Below are positions 1-8,295 of a DNA stretch of 64,000 bases, one piece after another. Under the pieces are notes generated by a model. The model was not told the DNA's origin. It searched no databases and saw only the letters and a list, made by a program, of their open reading frames with translations. Within the stretch, counting starts at the first letter, position 1, and every line of letters begins with the position of its first letter. The DNA lies in NCBI RefSeq assembly GCF_009720365.1, contig NZ_ML769314.1, positions 239,264-303,263 on the forward strand, given 5' to 3'. The DNA comes from Catellatospora paridis. GTDB taxonomy: Bacteria > Actinomycetota > Actinomycetes > Mycobacteriales > Micromonosporaceae. The translations under genes were made by a program, and so were the position numbers.

Positions 1-1
1 G

Positions 2-1339
2 TTCTACGGCGGCTTCCCGTTCACGAACACCCCGGCGCAGGGCGGCGAGCGCCACCTGTACGACAGCGCCCGCACCCTGCTCGGCACCGACCTGCCCGCC
101 GGCGCGACGGTCACGCTGCGCGCCGGCGGGCTGCCGACCACCCTCGACCTGGTCGAGTTCGAGCAGGTCGCGGATCCGCTGCCGCAGCCCGCCGGTGCCC
201 TGTCGGTGGCCGACTTCGCGGCCGACCCGAGCGGCGCGCAGCCCGCCGGCGAGGCGTTCATCAAGGCGATCGCGGCGGCCCGTGCCCAGCGCAAGGTGCT
301 CTACGTGCCCGCGGGCCGGTACGCGGTCGGGCAGCACCTGCCGGTCGACGGCGTCACCGTGCAGGGCGCGGGCATGTGGCACACCGAGCTGCGCGGCAAG
401 GGCGTCGGCGTCTACGGCAACCCCGTCCCGAAGCCCTCCCAGCAGGTGCACGTGACCGACCTGGCGATCATCGGCGAGGTGGACGAGCGCGACGACCGGG
501 CGGCGCTGGCCGGGGTCGGCGGTGCGCTCGGCGGCGGCTCGGTGCTGGAGCGCCTGTGGATCCAGCACGTCAAGGTCGGCATGTGGCTGGACGGCCCGTT
601 CGACGGGCTGCGCATCACCGGATGCCGGATCATGGACGTCACCGCGGACGGCATCAACCTGCACCAGGGCGTCAGCAACACCGTGATCAGCGACAACCTG
701 GTGCGCAACACCGGCGACGACGGCATCGCGCTGTGGTCGGAGGCCGGGCCCGACGGCTTCGACGGCGAGTACGGCGCGGACCGGCAGGTCACCGTCGAAC
801 GCAACACCGTGCAACTGCCGATGCTGGCCAACGGCATCGCGATGTACGGCGGCCACGACAACACGGTCCGCGCGAACGTCGTCGCCGACATCCAGGTCGA
901 GGGCGGCGGCATCCACGTCGGCAACCGCTTCTCCGCGACCCTGCTGCGCGGGGTCACCCGGATCGAGGGCAACACCACGCTGCGCGCCGGGGCCGACCAC
1001 CCGTTCCTGGCCACCCCGATCGGCGCGCTCTGGTTCTACGCCAAGGACGCCCCGCTCACCGGCGAGGTCCTGGTCACCGACAACGACCTGCTCGACAGCA
1101 CGCACGCCGCACTCCAGGTCCTCGGTTCCTCCGTCACCAACGTGACCATCACCGACCTGCGCGTGCACACCACCGGCACCCACCTCCTCCAGATCCAGTC
1201 CGCCGGCTCCCTGACCCTCTCCACCCTCACCGCCGAAGCCATCGGCGCCCAACCTCTCTTCCACTGCCCCGACGCCGTCACCTTCACCCTCACCGCCACG
1301 CCCCTAACCCCCACCTACTGCGGCCCCTTCCTCAAATGA
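2..1339 (+). CDS. C-terminal part of a secreted right-handed beta-helix glycosidase (partial)
   Basis: The reading frame is open from the first base, so the gene begins upstream of the window. The first ~65 visible residues look like the end of a carbohydrate-binding or beta-sandwich module (FYGGFPFTNTPA, then GLPTTLDLVEFEQV). From about base 200 a pectate-lyase-like parallel beta-helix starts (SVADFAADPSGAQPAGEAF), with coil repeats such as NTVISDNLVRNTGDDGIALW and NTVRANVVADIQVEGGG. This arrangement is known from GH28/GH55/GH87-like polysaccharidases and mycodextranases of actinomycetes. The exact family and substrate cannot be set without the missing N-terminus. A hairpin of repeat family A begins 3 bases after the stop. 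The GTG at 206 is in frame but lies inside the domain and is not a start. Confident on fold, unsure on activity. Confidence 0.75.
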   Translation, partial: FYGGFPFTNTPAQGGERHLYDSARTLLGTDLPAGATVTLRAGGLPTTLDLVEFEQVADPLPQPAGALSVADFAADPSGAQPAGEAFIKAIAAARAQRKVLYVPAGRYAVGQHLPVDGVTVQGAGMWHTELRGKGVGVYGNPVPKPSQQVHVTDLAIIGEVDERDDRAALAGVGGALGGGSVLERLWIQHVKVGMWLDGPFDGLRITGCRIMDVTADGINLHQGVSNTVISDNLVRNTGDDGIALWSEAGPDGFDGEYGADRQVTVERNTVQLPMLANGIAMYGGHDNTVRANVVADIQVEGGGIHVGNRFSATLLRGVTRIEGNTTLRAGADHPFLATPIGALWFYAKDAPLTGEVLVTDNDLLDSTHAALQVLGSSVTNVTITDLRVHTTGTHLLQIQSAGSLTLSTLTAEAIGAQPLFHCPDAVTFTLTATPLTPTYCGPFLK

Positions 1340-1341
1340 AA

Positions 1342-1387
1342 GGAAGGGCACCTTCACATCGCTATGTGTTGTAGAAGGTGCCCTTCC
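1342..1387. repeat. Family A hairpin, copy 1
   Basis: Perfect 14-bp arms GGAAGGGCACCTTC (1342-1355) and GAAGGTGCCCTTCC (1374-1387) enclose an 18-nt loop containing ACATCGCTATG. It sits directly after the stop of the beta-helix gene. It is the first of six related hairpins in the window, and its position suggests transcription termination or an mRNA 3'-end function. Confidence 0.9.
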
Positions 1388-1450
1388 CCACCGCGCCGTA
1401 GAGCGGACCTGCGGATCTGCGGTTCGGCCGGGCCGCTCGCTCCATGGATC

Positions 1451-1505
1451 GATCATGAAGTTGTGCCGCCGACACGCCGCCGACCCGTGCCATAGGTTCA
1501 TGATC
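1451..1505 (+). repeat. Family B inverted repeat, copy 1
   Basis: The outer arms GATCATGAA (1451-1459) and TTCATGATC (1497-1505) are perfect complements. The central part (ACACGCCG, then CCGTGCCATA) matches the reverse complement of a second copy at 29464-29518. It lies upstream of the LacI gene, between hairpin A1 and the lacI promoter. Confidence 0.75.
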
Positions 1506-1521
1506 AACGCAGGGAGATTTC

Positions 1522-1553
1522 TGCAAGTGGCTTGCACCCGAGTGTTCTACACT
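1522..1553 (+). promoter_or_regulatory. Candidate promoter and operator of the LacI-family gene
   Basis: A perfect palindrome TGCAAG-TGG-CTTGCA (1522-1536) lies just upstream of a -10-like TACACT (1548-1553), which ends 6 bases before the ATG at 1560. This geometry fits a leaderless transcript with a repressor site over the promoter, as expected for LacI autoregulation. The assignment is inferred from position and symmetry only. Confidence 0.45.
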
Positions 1554-1559
1554 TGCGCG

Positions 1560-2555
1560 ATGGCGCGGAGGCTGGCCGAAGTGGCCCAACATGTCGGAGT
1601 CAGCGAAGCCACCGTGTCGCGGGTGCTCAACAACAAGCCGGGCATCTCCGAGGCGACTCGGGCGGCCGTGCTGTCGGCGCTCGACGTGCTCGGGTACGAG
1701 CGGCCGACCAAGCTGCGCGGGGAGCGCGCCAGGCTGGTCGGCATCGTGCTGCCCGAGATGCAGAACCCCATCTTTCCCGGGTTCGCCGAGGTCATGGCGG
1801 GTGCACTGGCCAAGAAGGGGTTCACCCCGGTGCTGTGCGCGCGGACCGTCGACGGGGTGGCCGAGTCGGAGTACATCACCATCCTGCTGGAGCAGAACGT
1901 CTCCGGCGTGATCTTCGCCAGCGGCCTGTACCAGCAGACCCGCGCCGCGCACGAGCACTACGCGCGGTTGAGCGAGCGCGGCCTGCCCACGGTGCTGATC
2001 AACGCGAGCGCCGACGGGCTGGCCTTCCCTCGGGTGTGCACGGACGAGGAGCACGCGGTCGAGCAGGCGTACGCCCACCTGACGGCGCTGGGCCACGAAC
2101 GGATCGGGCTGGTGCTCGGCCCGCCGGACCACGTGCCCTCGGCCCGCAAGCTGGCCGCCTACCGCGCCGCCCGCAAGGGCGCGGCCGAGCTGGTCGCGCA
2201 CGGCGCGCTCACCATGGAGGAGGGCCACGCCGCCGCCGCGCGCCTGGTCGCGGAGGGCGCGACGGGTCTGATCTGCGCCAGTGACGTGCTGGCCATCGGC
2301 GCGATGCGGGCGGTGCGCCGGGCCGGCAAGCAGGTGCCCGCCGACGTGTCCGTGGTCGGCTTCGACGACTCCGGGCTGATGGCGTTCACTGACCCGCCGC
2401 TGACCACGGTGCGCCAGCCGATCGTCGCCATGGGGCAGGCCGCGGTCGCGCTGCTGCTCAGCCAGATCGACGCCGAGCAGGTGCCCGACGACGAGCTGCT
2501 GTTCGAGCCGGAGCTGGTGGTACGCGCCTCGACCGGCCCGGCCCCGACCGCCTGA
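1560..2555 (+). CDS. LacI-family transcriptional regulator
   Basis: A 331-aa protein of normal LacI/GalR length. The helix-turn-helix is at residues ~3-25 (LAEVAQHVGVSEATVSRVLN) and the hinge region at ~45-55. A periplasmic-binding-protein-like effector domain fills the rest (GIVLPEMQNPIFPGFAEVM, VSVVGFDDSGLMAF, PPLTTVRQP). The ATG at 1560 is chosen because it starts right before the DNA-binding domain; the earlier in-frame ATG at 1455 lies in repeat B and would add about 35 unrelated residues. The target is unknown. The upstream neighbour is a secreted glycosidase, so control of a sugar-polymer function is plausible, but the only visible operator-like palindrome is in its own promoter. Confidence 0.9.
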   Translation: MARRLAEVAQHVGVSEATVSRVLNNKPGISEATRAAVLSALDVLGYERPTKLRGERARLVGIVLPEMQNPIFPGFAEVMAGALAKKGFTPVLCARTVDGVAESEYITILLEQNVSGVIFASGLYQQTRAAHEHYARLSERGLPTVLINASADGLAFPRVCTDEEHAVEQAYAHLTALGHERIGLVLGPPDHVPSARKLAAYRAARKGAAELVAHGALTMEEGHAAAARLVAEGATGLICASDVLAIGAMRAVRRAGKQVPADVSVVGFDDSGLMAFTDPPLTTVRQPIVAMGQAAVALLLSQIDAEQVPDDELLFEPELVVRASTGPAPTA

Positions 2556-2565
2556 CGCCCCTGCG

Positions 2566-2582
2566 GCGCGGCCGTGCCGCGC
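2566..2582 (+). terminator. Short GC hairpin after the LacI gene
   Basis: GCGCGGC (2566-2572) and GCCGCGC (2576-2582) form a 7-bp stem with a 3-nt loop, about 10 bases after the stop codon. There is no T-run, which is usual for actinomycete terminators. Confidence 0.4.
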
Positions 2583-2695
2583 GGGCTGGACAGCCGTCCG
2601 TACGTGACCGACCTGCGCCCGCCGGCCTGAGCAAACCGCTGGCCGGGCCGCCCCGCCTGGCGGTAACGTGCGCGCCGCTGCGAGAGGAGCGCGCG

Positions 2696-3049
2696 ATGAC
2701 CGAGACGTTGACCCTGTGGCGGCCCACCGGACCGAAGGAGCTGGACCTCGTTCGGGAGTCCGGCTGGCGGGCGTGGCCGCCGCGCCTACCGGACCAGCCG
2801 ATCTTCTACCCGGTGCTCAACGAGCAGTACGCCATCATGATCGCCAGGGACTGGAACGTGCCCGCCAGCGGCTCGGGCTACGTCACCCGGTTCGCGGTGG
2901 ACCGGGAGTTCGCGCAGCGCTACCCGGTGCAGCAGGTCGGCGGGCGGGACATCCTCGAACTGTGGGTGCCCGCCGAGGAGCTCGCCGAGTTCAACCGGCA
3001 CCTTGTCGGCCTGATCGAGGTCGTGCACGAGTTCCACGCGACCGCCTGA
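2696..3049 (+). CDS. Small conserved actinobacterial protein of unknown function
   Basis: A 117-aa soluble protein preceded by a good ribosome binding site (GAGAGGAG). It contains the string GWRAWPPRLPDQPIFYPVLN, then DWNVPASGSGYVTRFAV and ELWVPAEELAEFN. I recognise this as a common actinobacterial family, often labelled 'ADP-ribosylation/crystallin J1' in databases. That label describes no demonstrated activity, and none of the ADP-ribosylglycohydrolase metal-binding Asp motifs are present. It ends 26 bases before the convergent transporter gene. No operon partner is visible. Function unknown. Confidence 0.8.
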   Translation: MTETLTLWRPTGPKELDLVRESGWRAWPPRLPDQPIFYPVLNEQYAIMIARDWNVPASGSGYVTRFAVDREFAQRYPVQQVGGRDILELWVPAEELAEFNRHLVGLIEVVHEFHATA

Positions 3050-3075
3050 ACCGGCTGCGTCCTGCCGCGCCTTCG

Positions 3076-4689
3076 TCAGCTCGCCTCGCGGGCGGGCGAA
3101 GGCGCGGTCCCGGCTGGTGCCACGTCTTCGGCCTGGTAGGACGTGAGCAGTCGGCTCTCCTCGACGTGACGGGGGTAGTACCGGGCGACCAGGGCCATGC
3201 CGAGTCCGATGGCGATGATCGCGGCGGAGTACGCCCAGCGGTCGCCCTCCAGGAAGGCGTTGCGGGCGCCTTCGATGATCTCGTGCGCGTGATGCGGGTA
3301 GCGCTGGGCGGTGTCGGCGGCGCTCGAAAACGACTTCTGCAGCTCGGACACGACCGACTGGGCGATCTCCTGCGGCTGCGGCGTCTCCTGCACCTGCTTG
3401 GCGATCGACCTGGTGTACCCAAAGGTGAGCAGCGCGCCGAGCAGCGACTGCATGATCGCCCCGCCGAGGTCGCGCTGCAGGTCGGCGGTGCCCGAAGCCA
3501 TGCCGACCCGGCGCACCGGCACCGAGCCGGTCAGCGAGCGCGACGCCGGGGTGCCGGCGAGCCCGATCCCGACTCCGATCAGTGCGTACGCCAGCCCCAC
3601 CCGCCAGTAGGCGACGCCCTCGTGCCACAGCAGTAGCATGGTGAGGAACGCCAGCAGGCAGAACAGGTAGCCGAGCAGCAGCGTGAACCGTGAGCCGCGG
3701 CGCTCGACCAGCTTGGCCGAGTACGGCGCGAACAGTGTCATCATCAGCGGCGAGGGCAGGATCGCCGCCCCGCCCTGCAGCGCGGTGTAGCCAAGCACGT
3801 TCTGCATGAACTGCTGCCCGATGAAGATCGCCCCCATCAGCGAGCCGAACACGATGGTGCCGGCCACGGCCGCCACCCAGAACGTGCGCCGTGCCGCGAT
3901 TCTCAGGTCGTACAGCGGGTTGGCGGCCCTGCGCTGGCGCAGTACGAACGCGATCGTCGCGGCGACGGCGACCACCGCCAGCCCGGCCGCCGTCGCGCCG
4001 ACTCCGGGGGAGGGCGCGAAGTTGACGGCCAGCACCAGGGATCCCACCAGCACCACGGACAGCACACCGCCGAGGTGGTCGACCGGTTCGGTGGACTCGT
4101 TGACGTGCGACGGGACGCACCGGATCGCCAGGATCAGCGCGACCACCGCGAGCGGCAGGGTGAGCAGGAAGACCGAGCCCCACCAGTAGCGTTGCAGGGC
4201 GGCTCCGGCCAGCAGCGGGCCCATCGCCGAGATCGCGCCGCCGATGCCCGACCACAGCGCGATCGCGTGGATGCGCGGGCCGCCGCGCCACAGGGCGGCG
4301 ATCAGGGCCAGGGTGGTCGGGTAGGCCATGCCGGCGGCGAGCCCGCCGAGTACGCGGGCGCACACCAGCATCACGTCCGACGTGGCGTGCGAGGCCAGCA
4401 GGCAGGCGGGCACGGACAGGCTGACGCCGAGGATGAGCAGCAGCTTGCGGCCGTACCGGTCGCCGAACGCGCCCAGGTAGAGCACCGAGGCGGCCAGGCC
4501 GAGCGAGTAGCCGACGGCGACCAGGTTGAGCATGGTCTGCGAGGAGTCGAAGGCGCGCCCGATCGCGGGCAGCGCCACATTGGCCACGCTCAGGTTGAGG
4601 TTGGCCACCGCGGCGACCAGGATCAGCGTGCCCAGCACCAGGGCCTGGCGCGGGGGAGCCGCGTCGGGCACCGCGCTGCTCGGCGTCAT
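3076..4689 (-). CDS. DHA2-type MFS efflux transporter
   Basis: A 537-aa integral membrane protein with about 14 hydrophobic segments, the length and topology of the drug:H+ antiporter-2 family. The MFS motif A is at residues 76-82 (GDRYGRK). The segment ALIGVGIGLAGTPASRSLTGSVP resembles DHA motif C. A soluble helical stretch (~430-490) precedes the last membrane segment, and the C-terminal tail is cytoplasmic. The ATG at 4689 is preceded by GAGAGG at a good distance. A much longer open frame continues upstream, but it runs antisense through two clear genes. No TetR or MarR regulator adjoins it, so the exported compound cannot be inferred. Confidence 0.88.
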   Translation of the reverse strand: MTPSSAVPDAAPPRQALVLGTLILVAAVANLNLSVANVALPAIGRAFDSSQTMLNLVAVGYSLGLAASVLYLGAFGDRYGRKLLLILGVSLSVPACLLASHATSDVMLVCARVLGGLAAGMAYPTTLALIAALWRGGPRIHAIALWSGIGGAISAMGPLLAGAALQRYWWGSVFLLTLPLAVVALILAIRCVPSHVNESTEPVDHLGGVLSVVLVGSLVLAVNFAPSPGVGATAAGLAVVAVAATIAFVLRQRRAANPLYDLRIAARRTFWVAAVAGTIVFGSLMGAIFIGQQFMQNVLGYTALQGGAAILPSPLMMTLFAPYSAKLVERRGSRFTLLLGYLFCLLAFLTMLLLWHEGVAYWRVGLAYALIGVGIGLAGTPASRSLTGSVPVRRVGMASGTADLQRDLGGAIMQSLLGALLTFGYTRSIAKQVQETPQPQEIAQSVVSELQKSFSSAADTAQRYPHHAHEIIEGARNAFLEGDRWAYSAAIIAIGLGMALVARYYPRHVEESRLLTSYQAEDVAPAGTAPSPAREAS

Positions 4690-4833
4690 CGCTGGCCTCT
4701 CGTGCTGTTTCGCCCGGTGGGTGACCAGGGCGTATCTCCACGTTATGCGGCAGCGCCGCGAGCGTACGCGGATTGCCCGGACCGCCGTCGCCGTGGACGG
4801 GCGGTTCCGGCAGATGGGGTAACGTGACCTGCC

Positions 4834-5628
4834 GTGGAAATGGATCTTGCGCAGCGGCTGCTGGCGGTGCCGGGCGTGGTGGCCGTCGTGCTGGGCGGCA
4901 GTCGGGCCCGCGGCGAACACCGGCCCGACAGCGACACCGACCTCGGGCTGTATTACCGCGGTCCGCTCGACGTGGACGCGTTGCAAGCGCTGGCCGTCCA
5001 GGTGGCGACCGCGCACGACGTGTACCGGCCGGGAGAGTGGGGGCCGTGGGTCGACGGTGGCGGCTGGCTTACCGTGGACGGGCGGGCCGTCGACTGGATC
5101 TACCGTGACCTCGACCGGGTGCGGGCGGTGTGGGCCGACTGCCGTGAGGGCCGGTACACCGTCGAACGGCAGGTAGGGCACCCGCTGGGTTTCTACAGCC
5201 ACGCGTACGCGGGGGAGGTCGCGCTGTGCCGGGTGCTCGCCGACCCGACCGGGGAGGTCTCCGAGCTGCGGGAGCAGACGCTCGACTACCCGGCCGCGCT
5301 GAGCGACGCGCTGGTCGCCGCGCTGTGGGAGGCGGAGTTCTCCATCGTGGGCGCGCGCAAGGTTCCGCAGGACCGGGTCTACGTCGCGGGCTGCCTGTTC
5401 CGCGCGGTCGGCGTGATGGCGCAGGCCCTGCACGGGCGGGCCGGTCGCTGGACGGTCAACGAGAAGGGCCTCGTCGCCTCCGCCGCCCGGCTGCCGATCG
5501 CGCCGGCCGGTTTCGCGGAACTCGCCGCAGCGGCCGTCATCGATGTGGACGCCGCAACGTGGCTGCTGGCGCAGGTGCGTGCCGCGACCGGCACACCGGG
5601 CGAGGCCGTCTTCGCCGACCGTCCCTGA
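4834..5628 (+). CDS. Nucleotidyltransferase-domain protein
   Basis: A 264-aa protein with a Pol-beta-type minimal nucleotidyltransferase core: GGSRARGE at residues 21-28, followed by DSDTDL (32-37) supplying two metal-binding acidic residues, and a third acidic candidate in VDWIYRD. The helical C-terminal half resembles aminoglycoside adenylyltransferase-like proteins, but the substrate is unknown and no resistance context is seen. The GTG at 4834 follows a -10-like TAACGT (4820-4825) with no Shine-Dalgarno, suggesting leaderless expression; an ATG at 4840 is the alternative. It diverges from the MFS gene. Confidence 0.8.
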   Translation: MEMDLAQRLLAVPGVVAVVLGGSRARGEHRPDSDTDLGLYYRGPLDVDALQALAVQVATAHDVYRPGEWGPWVDGGGWLTVDGRAVDWIYRDLDRVRAVWADCREGRYTVERQVGHPLGFYSHAYAGEVALCRVLADPTGEVSELREQTLDYPAALSDALVAALWEAEFSIVGARKVPQDRVYVAGCLFRAVGVMAQALHGRAGRWTVNEKGLVASAARLPIAPAGFAELAAAAVIDVDAATWLLAQVRAATGTPGEAVFADRP

Positions 5629-5709
5629 CCGCGCGGTGTTCGCCCGTACGGCTCCACGTGGCGACCTGGCCGTGTTTCGCTTCGCGGCTCGATGAGGCAC
5701 CGTGGTCGG

Positions 5710-6234
5710 ATGCAGACACCCGGGGTCCGGCTGGACGAGATCGTGATCGTGCCGTACGACGCACGCTGGCCGGCGCTGTTCGAGGCGCAGCGGGTGCGGG
5801 TGGCGGTGGTGCTGGCGCCGGTGCTGGTGGGAGCCGTGGAGCACATCGGCAGCACGGCGGTGCCGGGACTGCCGGCCAAGCCGATCATCGACATGCTGGC
5901 CAGGGTGAGCGGGCACGAGGCGGCCGGTCCGGTGGCGGCCCGGCTGGTGGAGATCGGCTGGGTGGCCGCGCCCGAGCCGTCGGACGGGGCGCTGCGGCGG
6001 TGGTCGTACTGCTATCCCGACATGGCCCGGCGCAGCCACCACCTGCATGTGGTCGAGCACGCCTCGGACGGCTGGCCGACCTGGCTGGCGTTCCGGGACC
6101 GGCTGCGCGCCGACCCCGCCGCGGCGGCGCGCTACGCCGCGCTGAAGACCGAGCTCGCCGCGCGTGACCGGCACGACCGGGTCGCGTACCGGGCGGGCAA
6201 GGCCCCCTTCATCGAAGCCGTGCTCGACTCCTGA
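5710..6234 (+). CDS. GrpB/UPF0157 family protein
   Basis: A 174-aa protein with the GrpB hallmarks: EIVIVPYDARWPALFEA near the N-terminus, HIGSTAVPG (45-53) and KPIIDML (57-63). The C-terminal AYRAGKAPFIEAVL is also typical. The family belongs to the nucleotidyltransferase superfamily and is often attached to dephospho-CoA kinase, but its biochemical role is not settled. The ATG at 5710 is taken as the start because the family begins here; the in-frame ATG at 5692 would add only six residues. It follows the nucleotidyltransferase gene by 81 bases on the same strand. Confidence 0.85.
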   Translation: MQTPGVRLDEIVIVPYDARWPALFEAQRVRVAVVLAPVLVGAVEHIGSTAVPGLPAKPIIDMLARVSGHEAAGPVAARLVEIGWVAAPEPSDGALRRWSYCYPDMARRSHHLHVVEHASDGWPTWLAFRDRLRADPAAAARYAALKTELAARDRHDRVAYRAGKAPFIEAVLDS

Positions 6235-6245
6235 CCCGGCCGCTT

Positions 6246-6320
6246 GATCCGTTTATGTGGACGCTGGACGTTGCCAGGACGACTATCCAGGACGACGTCC
6301 AGCGTCCACAAAAACGGATC
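6246..6320. repeat. Long inverted repeat, family C
   Basis: Arms 6246-6270 and 6296-6320 are complementary at 24 of 25 positions. They begin GATCCGTTT and end AACGGATC, and enclose a 25-nt loop. The repeat lies between the GrpB gene and the ADP-ribosylglycohydrolase gene. A decayed relative appears at 9725-9765. Confidence 0.9.
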
Positions 6321-6368
6321 TTGAACGCGGGTGCGGTTACCCGATTGCCGGGGTTGACGCGGTGGGAC

Positions 6369-7292
6369 ATGATCGACGGCACGATGAGGTTCGTCCTACA
6401 CGAGAACACGCGGCGCGGATACGCCGCCGAGAGCCTGGCGGGTCTGTCCGTCGGGGACGCGCTGGGAGCGCAGTACTTCATGGTCGGGCGCAGGGTCGCC
6501 GACCTCGTGGCGGGCATCGTCCCGCCGCCGGTCTGGGAATGGACCGACGACACGGAGATGGCCTGCTCCATCACCTGGATGCTGCACGAGGCGGGCCGGA
6601 TCGACCCGGACCGCCTCGTCGAGGCGTTCGCGCAGCGCTGTGAACCCAACCGTGGGTACGGCGTCGGCGCGTTCATCATTCTGCGGCGGGTGCGCGGCGG
6701 AGCGCCGTGGCAGCAGGCCGCCACCGAGGCGTTCGAGGGGCAGGGCTCCTGCGGCAACGGCGCCGCGATGCGGGTCGCGCCGCTGGGGGCGTACTTTCCC
6801 GACGATCCGAAACGGGCCGCCGAGGAGGCCGTCGCGTCGGCGATGGTCACCCACGCCCACCCGGAGGGGGTGGCCGGTGCGATCGCCGTCGCCGTCGCGG
6901 CCAGCCACGCCTGCGCGGGACGGCTGTCGGGCACCCGGCCCAAACCGGGGCCGTTCGTGGACGCGGTGCGGGCGCTGACCCCGCCGGGCCGGGTGCACCG
7001 CGGGCTCGGCCGGGCCAGGCGGATGCTGCACCTGCCGGCCGCCGAGGCCGCGTACGAGCTGGGCAACGGCGCCGCGATCACCGCGCAGGACACGGTGCCG
7101 TTCACGGTCTGGGTCGCGGCGCGGCTCCTGCACGACTACCCGGCGGCGATCCGCACCTGCGTCGAGGCGGGCGGGGACGTCGACACCACGGCGGCGATCG
7201 TCGGCGGCATCGTGGCCGCGTACACCGGGCTCGCGGGCATCCCGCCCGAGTGGCTGGCGTCGCGCGAGCCACTGCCCGACTGGGCGGGCTGA
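6369..7292 (+). CDS. ADP-ribosylglycohydrolase family protein
   Basis: A 307-aa protein of the DraG/ARH family, which removes ADP-ribose from proteins or small molecules with two metal ions. GLSVGDALGA (25-34) and TDDTEM (59-64) carry the N-terminal metal-ligand Asp residues. GGDVDTTAAIVGGIVAAYTG near the C-terminus carries the second conserved Asp cluster. The ATG at 6369 is chosen because the earlier in-frame ATG at 6255 lies inside inverted repeat C and encodes only repeat-derived residues; ATG 6384 is possible. Its physiological target is not indicated, since no ADP-ribosyltransferase gene is nearby. Confidence 0.88.
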   Translation: MIDGTMRFVLHENTRRGYAAESLAGLSVGDALGAQYFMVGRRVADLVAGIVPPPVWEWTDDTEMACSITWMLHEAGRIDPDRLVEAFAQRCEPNRGYGVGAFIILRRVRGGAPWQQAATEAFEGQGSCGNGAAMRVAPLGAYFPDDPKRAAEEAVASAMVTHAHPEGVAGAIAVAVAASHACAGRLSGTRPKPGPFVDAVRALTPPGRVHRGLGRARRMLHLPAAEAAYELGNGAAITAQDTVPFTVWVAARLLHDYPAAIRTCVEAGGDVDTTAAIVGGIVAAYTGLAGIPPEWLASREPLPDWAG

Positions 7293-7305
7293 GATACCGG
7301 CGGCG

Positions 7306-8238
7306 TCAGCGGACCTGGGGGGCGACCTCGGCGGCGACCAGCTCCAGGTGGTCCAGGTCCGTCAGGTCGAGGACCTGCAGGTAGATGCGCTGCGCGCCGA
7401 TCTGCGCGTACCGGCCGATCTTCTCGACGATCTCCGCAGGCGAACCGGCCAGGCCGTTGGTCCGCAGCTCGTCGACCTGCCGCCCGATCGCCCCGGCGCG
7501 CCGGGCCACCTCGGCGTCGGTGCGCCCGCAGCACAGCACGAGGGCATTCGACAGGCGCAGCGCGCCCGGGTCGCGACCGGTGCGCACGCAGGCGTCGCGC
7601 ACCCGGCCGAACTGCGCGGCCGAGTCCTCGACACTCGCGAACGGCATGTTGAACTCGTCGGCGAACCGCGCCGCCAGCACCGGTGTGCGCCGCTTGCCGC
7701 CGCCGCCGAGCAGGATCGGCGGGTACGGCTGCTGCGCCGGCTTCGGCAGCGACGGCGACCGGGTCAGCGTGTAGTGCTTGCCGTGGAAGTCGAACGCGCC
7801 GCCGACCGGGGTCGACCACAGCCCGGTGAGGATGTGCAGCTGCTCGCCGAGCCGGTCGAAGCGCTCGCCGACGGGCGGGAACGGGATGCCGTACGCCTCG
7901 TGCTCCTCGGCGTACCAGCCGGCGCCGATGCCGAGCTCGACCCGGCCGCCGCTCATCGCGTCCACCTGCGCGACGCTGATCGCGAGCGGGCCCGGATGGC
8001 GGAACGTCGCCGCGGTCATCAGCGTGCCCAGCCGGATCCGGCTGGTGTCGCGGGCCAGCCCGGCCAGCGTGGTCCAGGCGTCGGTAGGCCCCGGCAGCCC
8101 GGTCACGTCGCCCATCTTCAGGTAGTGGTCGGACCGGAAGAACGCGCCGTACCCGGCGTCCTCCGCGGCGCGGGCCACCGCGAGCAGCTGCTCGTACGTG
8201 GCGCCTTGCTGGGGCTCGGTGAACACGCGCAGTTCCAC
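7306..8238 (-). CDS. LLM-class F420-dependent oxidoreductase
   Basis: A 310-aa luciferase-like TIM-barrel protein. Features typical of the F420-binding branch include RVELGIGAGWYAEEHEAYGI, the SDHYLKMGD region, the barrel strand IRLGTLMTAATFRHPGPLA, and a full-length C-terminus (AEIVEKIGRYAQIGAQRIYL). Such enzymes transfer hydride between F420H2 and organic substrates; here the substrate cannot be named. It is convergent with the ADP-ribosylglycohydrolase gene (13 bases apart) and 57 bases from the MBL hydrolase gene on the same strand, so the two could be co-transcribed. Confidence 0.87.
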   Translation of the reverse strand: MELRVFTEPQQGATYEQLLAVARAAEDAGYGAFFRSDHYLKMGDVTGLPGPTDAWTTLAGLARDTSRIRLGTLMTAATFRHPGPLAISVAQVDAMSGGRVELGIGAGWYAEEHEAYGIPFPPVGERFDRLGEQLHILTGLWSTPVGGAFDFHGKHYTLTRSPSLPKPAQQPYPPILLGGGGKRRTPVLAARFADEFNMPFASVEDSAAQFGRVRDACVRTGRDPGALRLSNALVLCCGRTDAEVARRAGAIGRQVDELRTNGLAGSPAEIVEKIGRYAQIGAQRIYLQVLDLTDLDHLELVAAEVAPQVR

Positions 8239-8295
8239 AGCCCGAGCCTAGAAGCGCAGCTCAGCGTGGCGAGGGCGTTTCCCAATGCCGGCCCG

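Noticed and set aside
4834-5628. An aminoglycoside resistance gene
   Set aside because: The nucleotidyltransferase core is present, but the protein lacks recognisable features of ANT enzymes beyond the shared motif and has no resistance context.
2786-6174. Very long open frames antisense to the transporter and nucleotidyltransferase genes
   Set aside because: They are Arg/Pro/Ala-rich by-products of high-GC coding on the other strand or in another frame, and only the transporter part of one of them has family motifs. The same holds for long antisense frames across the GGDEF-EAL, Liv, thiolase, LuxR, aldehyde dehydrogenase and amylase genes.
6255-6368. N-terminal extension of the ADP-ribosylglycohydrolase
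   Set aside because: The extra 38 codons lie within inverted repeat C and are not found in the family; ATG 6369 is the sensible start.
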